Positions 1 to 5,196 of a stretch of DNA of 6,240 bases are shown here, in pieces. Position 1 is the stretch's first letter; every line of letters begins with the position of its first letter. The DNA comes from Caldiserica bacterium UBA4822 (GTDB lineage: Bacteria > Caldisericota > Caldisericia > Cryosericales > Cryosericaceae): assembly GCA_002402295.1 (NCBI GenBank), contig DHFO01000051.1, positions 1-6,240 on the forward strand, read 5' to 3'. The notes under the pieces are model-generated. The model was not told the origin of the DNA and made no database searches. It saw only the letters and a program-made list of their open reading frames with translations. The position numbers and the translations under genes were made by a program.

Positions 1-156
1 GTGGCTCGAGCCGCTCTGGTTGCCCTCCGGAGCAACCACCGTTACCTCGTAGGCAGCAGCGAGAACCGCCGCCAACGCATTGATACCGTTCGCATAGATG
101 CCGTCGTCATTTGTCAGCAAAATACGGGGGCGCTTTGGCATGCGTGTTCCCTTCAT
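1..156 (-). CDS. surE: 5'/3'-nucleotidase SurE, N-terminal part (runs off the left edge)
   Basis: SurE is a divalent-metal-dependent phosphatase that dephosphorylates nucleoside 5'- and 3'-monophosphates in the cytoplasm. Only the first 52 residues are in the window. They contain the family signature: strand-forming RILL followed by TNDDG (residues 15-19, with the metal-binding Asp pair D17/D18), then VVAPEGNQSG with S48 at the place of the conserved metal-binding serine, ending at SSH. The start chosen is the ATG at 156-154, because an AGGAGG Shine-Dalgarno lies just upstream (161-166 on this strand). A second ATG at 141-139 (residue 6) has no such site, although many SurE proteins begin near that point. 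The gene starts 9 bp after the stop codon of the beta-CASP nuclease gene, and its ribosome binding site abuts that stop, so cotranscription and possibly coupled translation are likely. The catalytic remainder and C-terminus are not visible. Confidence 0.93.
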   Translation of the reverse strand, partial: MKGTRMPKRPRILLTNDDGIYANGINALAAVLAAAYEVTVVAPEGNQSGSSH

Positions 157-165
157 CTCGCCTCC

Positions 166-1533
166 TTACAGTTCGTAGGTTACGCCTTTCCTCAGCGAGA
201 CCGTGTTCGGAACGAAACCGTCCAAGGCTTCCGGTGCTCTGGTGTGCATCGGAACCAGCACGTCGGGGTCAGCACGCTGAATCATCTCACGGATGTCCAG
301 TTCATTCGCGTGCCCCGGCGTCGCAATGTGGTAGAAATCCATCCCGAAGTCCCTGACCCATCGCATCAGGACGACGTAGTTCGGGTCGTTCGGGCCACGC
401 GGTTCACCACCAGAGTGGATGAACGCCGTATGGGGAGCCGCGTTGATTTCGATGAGTTCGCTCAGGTCTACGAAGTCCAGCTGAAGCATGTACCGCGCAG
501 GATCTTCTGCTATGTCTGCTGCCCGCAGTGCTGTCACCAGGTACTCCTGTTCGAACAGGCGGTAGTCGGGAGCGAGATACCTCCCGGAGCCGCGCCGCGC
601 CAAGTACACCTGGACGTTGGAGAGCAGCCGCTCCAGTTCCGCGTCAAAGCGGGCAAAGCGCCGAGCAATCAGCATGTGCTGTGGCTGGAGCACCATCGTT
701 CGCCCCGTCTTCTCGGCAACGCGGAGGAGAACTTTCAGGCGCTCGGTGTCCAGCACGTAGTAATCGGTGAGCACGAGACCCGGAGCCGCTGCGACGGCGC
801 GCATGACACCGTCCTGCACCTGACTCTCAGACAACTGGTCGAGGGTGCCGGAACCGAGTCGCGTCCCTTCTGTAAGCAGAATGGTCGTCGCATGCTGCTT
901 CTCCTGGCGCACAAGGTCGAAGAATGCGCACACGCGCTCCGAATGTCTGCCATGCAGCCGGTAGTCGCCGGTATAAACCACGGACCTGTCCCCGCACCGG
1001 ACAATGAACCCCATCGCCCCGAGGACGTCATGGTCCGTCAGGACTGGAACGACCTCGCACTTCCCTATCTGGACAGACCTGCCCGGCTCCAGAACCGTCA
1101 CGGGACGTTGGTCCATGCGAAGGTCGAACTGGCCGATTTCATCGAAGTACCGCAGCACCTCCAGGGTTTGTGCACTGCAGTACAGGGGAACACTGATATC
1201 GACAAGCGGTAGGAACCCGACGTGGTCAATGTGCCCATGACTCAGAAGAATCCCTGAAACATCGGCCGGCTCAAGCGCCGTGTCAAATTCCTGTTCAAGG
1301 AATCGGCGCTGGGCTACAGGATAGAGCCCAGCCAGCGGCGGCAGGGTTCCGAGGTGCAGATAATCCCGCACCTCGAGGTATGGAGCAGGCTTCAGGCGCT
1401 CGTTGAAATGGTCCGAACCCGCAAGAAAGTCCATGCCAAAGTCCATAAGGATCGTGGTACCGTCGTACCGGAGGACTGTCTTTCCTCCCCCGATTTCCCG
1501 TACCGCGCCGTAGAACGTCAATTTGACCGACAT
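166..1533 (-). CDS. RNase J-like metallo-beta-lactamase/beta-CASP nuclease
   Basis: This is a 455-residue protein of the metallo-beta-lactamase superfamily with a beta-CASP domain, the fold of RNase J and of the CPSF-73/archaeal RNA-processing nucleases. The probable role is zinc-dependent endo- or 5'-exonuclease action on RNA in the cytoplasm. Visible motifs: the N-terminal GAVREIGGGK strand (9-18) leading to the motif I Asp D31; motif II HGHIDH at 99-104; motif III H168; motif IV D190 (TGDYRLHG); beta-CASP motif A E222 (TEGT); motif B H408 (TPGHA); motif C H430 (PMHT). All expected metal ligands seem present. RNase J proteins are usually around 550 residues with an extra C-terminal domain; this one stops soon after motif C, so that domain is missing. 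An in-frame ATG at 1590 would add 19 residues, but it lies upstream of the predicted transcription start. The ATG at 1533 has GGAGG 4 bases upstream and begins the conserved fold. Whether the substrate is RNA or DNA is inferred from the family. Confidence 0.88.
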   Translation of the reverse strand: MSVKLTFYGAVREIGGGKTVLRYDGTTILMDFGMDFLAGSDHFNERLKPAPYLEVRDYLHLGTLPPLAGLYPVAQRRFLEQEFDTALEPADVSGILLSHGHIDHVGFLPLVDISVPLYCSAQTLEVLRYFDEIGQFDLRMDQRPVTVLEPGRSVQIGKCEVVPVLTDHDVLGAMGFIVRCGDRSVVYTGDYRLHGRHSERVCAFFDLVRQEKQHATTILLTEGTRLGSGTLDQLSESQVQDGVMRAVAAAPGLVLTDYYVLDTERLKVLLRVAEKTGRTMVLQPQHMLIARRFARFDAELERLLSNVQVYLARRGSGRYLAPDYRLFEQEYLVTALRAADIAEDPARYMLQLDFVDLSELIEINAAPHTAFIHSGGEPRGPNDPNYVVLMRWVRDFGMDFYHIATPGHANELDIREMIQRADPDVLVPMHTRAPEALDGFVPNTVSLRKGVTYEL

Positions 1534-1592
1534 GTTGCCTCCACTCAATCCCAAATACACACCCACACATGCGCCCACCCACCAAGGCATCT

Positions 1593-1620
1593 ATTATACT
1601 GTTCTGACAACCGACGACAA
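1593..1620 (-). promoter_or_regulatory. Sigma-70-type promoter for the beta-CASP nuclease and surE
   Basis: On the minus strand there is a perfect -10 hexamer TATAAT (1598-1593) and a -35-like TTGTCG (1620-1615), 16 bases apart. Transcription would start near 1586, giving a leader of roughly 50 bases before the ATG at 1533. This excludes the ATG at 1590 as a start. The promoter sits 40-67 bases downstream of the IS110 transposase stop codon, so it lies at or just outside the edge of the element. Whether it belongs to the host flank or to the element end cannot be told from one copy. Confidence 0.6.
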
Positions 1621-1659
1621 CGTTCCCGCATCGACTCATCTAAGATACTACGATCCCTG

Positions 1660-2658
1660 TCAAGAGGTTAAGCATGGTTCAGCATCATGTTCAAGAGTCC
1701 GGTACGTCGATTTTGTGACGTAGAGATGATGAGCGATGAGCAGGAGCTTCCTCATGCAAGCGACCAAGGCAACTTTAGGCTTCTTGTGGTTGTCGCTCAC
1801 GAGATGCTTGTAGAACGCTTGTATGCGCTCATTGTGCTGGATACAGTTCATACAAGCGAGGTACAGGACCTTTCTGAGCATTGGGTCTCCTGCCCTGCTG
1901 ATCTTCCTTCCTCCATTCAACGAAGACCCTGATTGTCTTCGTACTGGGTCCAATCCTGCCAGTGCGGTGATCTCAGTTCGATTCGCACCAGGATACTTCC
2001 GGAAGAGATACAGGAGATGGATGGCAGAGATGACCCCGATCCCGTTCATAGAAAGAAGATGGTGGAGGTCTTCTCGTGTTTCTTGATGCTCTTCTGCAAC
2101 TGCTTCTATCTCGTTCTCGAGCTGGTCCTCCATTGCACCAAGATGCTTGAGCTCTTTCTCCAGTGATTCTTTGAGCTTTCTCGTCACCCCACTCTTGTAC
2201 TCCAGAGACTGAAGATGATGAGAGAGCATGGTCCTTGTCTTCTGGATCATCTCATAACTCCCCAGCTCTGCTCCGAGCTGTTCCGCAATTTCATCCGTCT
2301 TCGGGATGGAGAACTCACTTTCTTTCAGGAGGAGATGGAAACTGTAGAGCATCTTCGCATCAACGGTATCGGTCTTCGATCTGTTCCCCAGCACTTTTGC
2401 AAAGTTCGCACTCTTCTTTGGGTTCACTTCAACCACCCGTACCTCATGTTCTGCAGCAAATGCACGCAGATAATTGGAATAAGGCCCTGTGGGTTCATAG
2501 ATGAACCGTACTTGCTGATCCCACTCTCCTCCATACTTCTTCTTGAGCAGCTTCTTCAGGGTCTTCAACCCCTTCTCATTGGGAACTTCCTCCTCGTGTG
2601 TTCCATCCCAGAGCTCTAACGATTGCTTTGAAACATCAATACCGATACAATAGGTCAT
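1660..2658 (-). CDS. IS110-family transposase (DEDD recombinase), intact
   Basis: This 332-residue recombinase catalyses excision and insertion of its own element. The N-terminal RuvC-like domain (about 1-105) shows the four acidic residues: D8 in GIDVSK, E55 in EPTGPY, D97 and D100 in KTDTVDAK. Residues about 140-200 are rich in Leu, Glu and Lys, as in a coiled coil, and join the two domains. The C-terminal domain (about 200-315) holds the helix-hairpin-helix-like MNGIGVISA (204-212), ALAGLDP (232-238), and the QSGSS segment (242-246) expected to carry the nucleophilic serine (probably S243), followed by GGRKISRAGDPMLRKVLY (249-266). The length matches the family (about 300-350) and there is no frameshift. 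The ATG at 2658 has a strong GGGGAGG site 6 bases upstream, but that site can be closed in a hairpin. The stop is TGA at 1662-1660. No transcription terminator is visible between it and the downstream nuclease promoter. Confidence 0.95.
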   Translation of the reverse strand: MTYCIGIDVSKQSLELWDGTHEEEVPNEKGLKTLKKLLKKKYGGEWDQQVRFIYEPTGPYSNYLRAFAAEHEVRVVEVNPKKSANFAKVLGNRSKTDTVDAKMLYSFHLLLKESEFSIPKTDEIAEQLGAELGSYEMIQKTRTMLSHHLQSLEYKSGVTRKLKESLEKELKHLGAMEDQLENEIEAVAEEHQETREDLHHLLSMNGIGVISAIHLLYLFRKYPGANRTEITALAGLDPVRRQSGSSLNGGRKISRAGDPMLRKVLYLACMNCIQHNERIQAFYKHLVSDNHKKPKVALVACMRKLLLIAHHLYVTKSTYRTLEHDAEPCLTS

Positions 2659-2661
2659 ACG

Positions 2662-2688
2662 AAACCTCCCCGAGTATGAGGAGAGTTT
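2662..2688 (-). promoter_or_regulatory. Hairpin that covers the transposase ribosome binding site
   Basis: On the minus strand AAAC (2688-2685), a bulged base, and CTCC (2683-2680) pair with GGAG (2669-2666) and GTTT (2665-2662), leaving a 10-base loop. The paired GGAG is the core of the GGGGAGG Shine-Dalgarno (2671-2665) of the transposase, whose ATG is at 2658. Closing this 8-bp stem would hide the ribosome binding site and lower transposase translation, a common way for insertion sequences to limit their own activity. Hand-folded; stability not calculated. Confidence 0.5.
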
Positions 2689-2777
2689 GTCATGGGTTGC
2701 CCTTCCATACGCGTTTCATTTCGTCTACAACCCAAGCTGGAAGAATCTTCTTCCGCTTCTGATACTACACAAACTTT

Positions 2778-2853
2778 GGAAGGGCGATCCATCTTAGGTA
2801 CAAGCTCATGAGGATTGCTCATTGCTTCAAAGTACCTCCGATCTGCCCATTCC
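2778..2853 (-). other. Long interrupted hairpin D in the IS110 leader
   Basis: Read on the minus strand, complementary arms follow one another from outside in: GGAA with TTCC, GGGC with GCCC, GATC with GATC, AGGTAC with GTACCT, AAGC with GCTT, and ATGAG with CTCAT, around a 5-base loop (2817-2813). Interruptions are single-base bulges on the 5' side at 2849 and 2844, an asymmetric internal loop (GG opposite AAGATG, 2839-2838 and 2795-2790), a TTTG bulge (2831-2828), and a small A/GA loop. In total 27 base pairs fit within 76 bases. A stem with an asymmetric internal loop is the form of the DNA-binding loops of IS110 bridge RNAs. It is the transposase-proximal of the two large stems, where the donor-binding loop would be expected by analogy. 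Confidence 0.55.
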
Positions 2854-2886
2854 TCTCTCCCATACGACTCTTAATAGTATCTCCGT

Positions 2887-2936
2887 CCTTGTCATCATAC
2901 GAGTACCTCCTCCATCGTACGATATGTACCTGAAGG
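2887..2936 (-). other. Interrupted hairpin E at the start of the IS110 leader
   Basis: On the minus strand the arms are CCTT with AAGG, CA with TG, CATA with TATG, and GTAC with GTAC, separated by small internal loops (AC; GGTA opposite A; TC opposite TCG) around a 10-base loop GATGGAGGAG (2916-2907). That is 14 pairs in 50 bases, less convincing than hairpin D and in competition with the 10-base palindrome at 2914-2923. By analogy with known bridge RNAs the 5' large stem would be the target-binding loop, but this is inference. Confidence 0.3.
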
Positions 2937-3067
2937 GTGACAGAATACTGCTGGTCCTTGAGATGAGAAAGGAGCAGCGGGAATGGAGCTCACGATGCAG
3001 GAACGGAAGAAACCCACGTCGGTCAAGGCACAAGCGTACCTGAGAGCACCAGTGGAACGAAGATGAA

Positions 3068-3095
3068 ACTAAAAGTCTGAACAGACTTATTTAGT
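3068..3095. repeat. Imperfect inverted repeat, possible weak terminator
   Basis: ACTAAA and AGTCTG (3068-3073 and 3074-3079) pair with CAGACT (3082-3087) and TTTAGT (3090-3095), with a two-base loop and a two-base bulge, 12 pairs in all. On the minus strand the inner stem is followed by a short T-rich tract (CTTTTAGTTT), so a weak terminator facing the IS is possible. The stem is low in G+C and the loop tight, so the function is uncertain; a protein-binding site is as likely. Confidence 0.3.
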
Positions 3096-3219
3096 ATATA
3101 TTCACGGTTGTGTGTGAGTGGTCCTGTGATACAAAAAGAGTGGAAGAACCGTCAGGGGCCATGCAATGGAATAGGGCTAGGGGGAGTGACGGACTGGAAC
3201 GTACCCCGTACGCAAGTCG

Positions 3220-3240
3220 TGGTATGCTATGTTCATACCA
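3220..3240 (+). promoter_or_regulatory. Hairpin immediately upstream of the mnmG ribosome binding site
   Basis: TGGTATG (3220-3226) and CATACCA (3234-3240) form a perfect 7-bp stem with a 7-base loop, ending 5 bases before the AGGGG (3245-3249) used by mnmG. The loop contains an in-frame ATG (3229) that would lengthen the protein by 10 residues. Lying in a hairpin and lacking a Shine-Dalgarno, it is an unlikely start. A role in 5' leader stability or translation control is possible but unproven. Confidence 0.3.
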
Positions 3241-3258
3241 TGGCAGGGGATGAACCAA

Positions 3259-5184
3259 ATGAGCGAACAGGACCGGCGTGGACAGAACGAGTTCAGTGGA
3301 GGCAGCAGGTACGACTGTATCGTTGTCGGAGCGGGTCATGCCGGGTGCGAAGCGGCGCTGGTCGCTGCGCGCGCTGGACTCACGGTACTTGTCCTCACCG
3401 GTTCCATGGATGCCATCGCGTGGATGCCGTGCAACCCCGCCATCGGCGGGCCTGGTAAGGCACAGGTGGTGCGCGAGGTCGACGCCCTTGGCGGTGAGAT
3501 GGGCCTCAACGCCGAACGAGCGCTAACCCAGATCAAGCTGCTCAACACCTCCAAGGGACGGGCGGTGCAAAGTGTGCGCACCCAGTGTGACAAGTGGCAG
3601 TACAGTTCCAGCATGAAGCAGGTCTTGGAGAACCAGCCCCGCCTGAGCCTGAAGCAGGAACGCGTGGAGCGTCTGCTGACACAGTCTGGTCGCGTCACGG
3701 GGGTCGTCACCAATTATCGGATCCACTACGAAGCCGAAACCGTCATCCTGACGACCGGCACATACCTGGGCGGCGTGGTCCACATTAGTGATATCGCCAT
3801 CCCCGCGGGGCGCGCCTGGGACTTCGCCAGCAGCGGCATCAGTGACTCTTTGAGAGAGCTAGGCTTCGACCTCCAGCGCTTCAATACGGGTACGACACCA
3901 CGCATCGACAAGCGGAGCGTGGACTTGGACAAGTTCGTGCTCGAGGAGGGTGACAGCACCCCTCTGCACTGGTCCTTCCGCAGCAAGCCGCGCGTCTGGG
4001 AGGATCAGCTGCCCAGCTACCTCAACTGGACCAGCCCGCAGACCATCGACGTCACCCGCAAGTACATGCGCCTTGCGCCCTCGGTCATGGGCGTGATGGT
4101 GCACACCGGCCCGCGCACGTGCCCTAGTATCGAGGAGAAGGTCCGCTGGTATCCGGACAAGACGCGGCACCAACTGTTTCTCGAGCAGGAGGGGCGCCAC
4201 ACGAACGAAATGTATGTGCAGGGCATGTACATGAGTGTACCCCTCCCCATGCAGGAGGAGATCCTGCGCACCATCCCGGGCATGGAGCATGTGGAGATCA
4301 TGCGCCCCGCCTATGCCATCGCCTACGACTACGTCAATCCCAAGGAATGTAAGTTGTCGCTTGAGACGAAGCGCGTCGACGGACTGTTCCTTGCCGGCCA
4401 GATCAACGGAACAACGGGATATGACGAGGCGGCTGGCCAGGGCATCCTTGCCGGCATCAACGCCGCCCAGAAAGTGAAAGGCCGCGAACCGTTGGTCCTG
4501 AAGCGCTCGGACGCGTACCTGGGCGTCCTCGTGGACGACCTGACCACCAAGGACCTCATCGAGCCATACCGTATAACGCCCAGCCACTGTGAGTACCGTT
4601 TGCTCCTGCGCGAGGACAACGCAGATCTCCGGCTAACTCCCATTGCGCACGAACTAGGCATCATCGATGATAGTGCCTACCAGCGCGTGGTGACGAAGCA
4701 GCAGCAGCTGGACCATCTCAAGGAGGTCCTGGCAGCGCGGGTGCTCAAACCGGATGTGGAAACACTGACACGGCTTTCCCAGCTGAACATCGGGCCCATC
4801 CAGACACCAACGGCGCTGGCGACCCTGCTCAAGCGGCAGGATTTCGGCCGTGCCGACCTGGTGGCACTTGACCCAGCGTTCGCAGAGGTCGATGACGAAC
4901 TCCTGGAGGAGCTGGAGACAGAGGTGAAGTATGAGGGCTACATTCGCCACCAGATGGCCAAAGTCAATGACCTGGCACGGCTGGACGGCTACCCCGTGCC
5001 AGCTGGTCTGGACTATGCGCTCGTGCCATCCCTCTCCAAAGAGGGACGGGAGCGCATGATGGCGGCATGCCCGCAGACGCTGGGCCAGGCATCCCGCCTG
5101 TCGGGTGTGCGGCCCGCGGACGTTGCGGTTCTGCTGCACTACCTGCAGAACCAGCGCCGCGCTGCTGCGGCCTCGGACTCCTAG
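3259..5184 (+). CDS. mnmG: tRNA uridine-5-carboxymethylaminomethylation enzyme MnmG (divergent)
   Basis: MnmG (GidA) works with the GTPase MnmE to place an aminomethyl or carboxymethylaminomethyl group on wobble U34 of certain tRNAs, using FAD, NADH and a folate one-carbon donor. The 641 residues match the family length (E. coli 629). Visible parts: the FAD-binding GAGHAG (24-29); CNPAIGG with C58; GPRTCPSIEEK with C288, the two positions of the functional cysteines; GQINGTTGYDEAAGQG (380 on); EYRLLLREDNADLRLT (445 on); KYEGYI (557-562); and the C-terminal SLSKEG and GQASRLSGV segments for MnmE/tRNA contact. Several normally invariant motifs are altered (see findings). The start at 3259 is chosen for AGGGG nine bases upstream. 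ATGs at 3250 and 3229 are in frame but lack suitable spacing or any site. The usual partners mnmE and rsmG are not in the window. The gene converges on the serine hydrolase with a 12-bp gap and no visible hairpin terminator. Confidence 0.95.
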   Translation: MSEQDRRGQNEFSGGSRYDCIVVGAGHAGCEAALVAARAGLTVLVLTGSMDAIAWMPCNPAIGGPGKAQVVREVDALGGEMGLNAERALTQIKLLNTSKGRAVQSVRTQCDKWQYSSSMKQVLENQPRLSLKQERVERLLTQSGRVTGVVTNYRIHYEAETVILTTGTYLGGVVHISDIAIPAGRAWDFASSGISDSLRELGFDLQRFNTGTTPRIDKRSVDLDKFVLEEGDSTPLHWSFRSKPRVWEDQLPSYLNWTSPQTIDVTRKYMRLAPSVMGVMVHTGPRTCPSIEEKVRWYPDKTRHQLFLEQEGRHTNEMYVQGMYMSVPLPMQEEILRTIPGMEHVEIMRPAYAIAYDYVNPKECKLSLETKRVDGLFLAGQINGTTGYDEAAGQGILAGINAAQKVKGREPLVLKRSDAYLGVLVDDLTTKDLIEPYRITPSHCEYRLLLREDNADLRLTPIAHELGIIDDSAYQRVVTKQQQLDHLKEVLAARVLKPDVETLTRLSQLNIGPIQTPTALATLLKRQDFGRADLVALDPAFAEVDDELLEELETEVKYEGYIRHQMAKVNDLARLDGYPVPAGLDYALVPSLSKEGRERMMAACPQTLGQASRLSGVRPADVAVLLHYLQNQRRAAAASDS

Positions 5185-5196
5185 CCCCGGCGCCCT

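Larger units (their letters stand above)
2693..2936 (-). ncRNA. Candidate IS110 bridge RNA in the transposase leader
   Basis: IS110-group elements such as IS621 transcribe a bridge RNA from the non-coding end upstream of the transposase. Its stem-loops carry internal loops that pair with target and donor DNA. Here the leader, read on the transposase strand, can be folded by hand into four elements in order: hairpin E (2936-2887, 14 bp in segments), hairpin D (2853-2778, 27 bp in segments with asymmetric internal loops), a compact hairpin C (2758-2734) with arms GGAAGA/TCTTCC around a 4-base loop, extended by AAGC/GCTT across a one-base bulge, and helix B (2734-2693) with 7-bp arms TGGGTTG/CAACCCA around a 28-base loop. 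Position, strand and size suit a bridge RNA. The exact 5' and 3' ends, and which loops are target- or donor-binding, are not determined. A structured 5' leader of another kind is the alternative. Confidence 0.5.
1620..2940 (-). mobile_element. IS110-family insertion sequence (ends approximate)
   Basis: The element contains a DEDD transposase gene (1660-2658) preceded on its coding strand by a long structured non-coding leader (2659 to about 2940) and followed by a short tail. A long non-coding end upstream of the transposase and a short one downstream is the arrangement of the IS110 group; the IS1111 subgroup carries subterminal inverted repeats and its long non-coding part downstream. IS110-group elements have no terminal inverted repeats and duplicate only a very short core, so the ends cannot be read from a single insertion, and the limits given are estimates. 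The interval is visibly richer in A/T than its neighbours, which fits acquisition. It lies between the divergent nuclease and mnmG genes without interrupting either reading frame. Confidence 0.75.
2941..3258. other. Intergenic region between the IS110 leader and mnmG
   Basis: No gene is called in this stretch of about 320 bases. The outer (left) end of the IS110 element must lie near its beginning, probably between 2940 and 3070. It also holds a 28-codon open frame with ribosome binding sites (2983-3066, plus), an imperfect hairpin directly after that frame (3068-3095), an A/T-rich patch (3089-3102), a perfect CGTAC-CCC-GTACG inverted repeat (3200-3212), and a hairpin just before the mnmG ribosome binding site (3220-3240). 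No promoter with both good -35 and -10 hexamers was found for mnmG, although TGGTATGCT at 3219-3227 resembles an extended -10. Confidence 0.5.

Noticed and set aside
1..1212. Long plus-strand open frame (403 codons) opposite the nuclease gene
   Set aside because: It lies antisense to a clearly conserved beta-CASP nuclease and surE, its translation has no recognisable motif and is rich in Arg, His and Val as expected for a shadow frame in G+C-rich DNA, and it has no start signal in the window.
1534..1590. 19-residue N-terminal extension of the beta-CASP nuclease from the ATG at 1590
   Set aside because: The ATG lies between the -10 hexamer and the expected transcription start, has no Shine-Dalgarno, and the extra residues are not family-like; the ATG at 1533 has GGAGG.
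1644..2768. GATACTAC at 1644-1651 and 2761-2768 as direct repeats flanking the IS
   Set aside because: An 8-base match in this search space is not beyond chance, and the boundary it implies would cut off the two largest leader stems; IS110 elements normally share only a very short core.
2827..3033. 68-codon minus-strand frame across the IS110 leader
   Set aside because: No recognisable motif and no ribosome binding site of note; it overlaps the structured leader and looks like chance.
3859..4587. 242-codon minus-strand open frame inside mnmG
   Set aside because: Antisense shadow of mnmG; the mnmG frame carries all family motifs and this frame shows none.
5185..5196. Terminator between mnmG and the convergent hydrolase
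   Set aside because: Only 12 bp separate the stop codons and no stem followed by a T-tract is visible there or just beyond.
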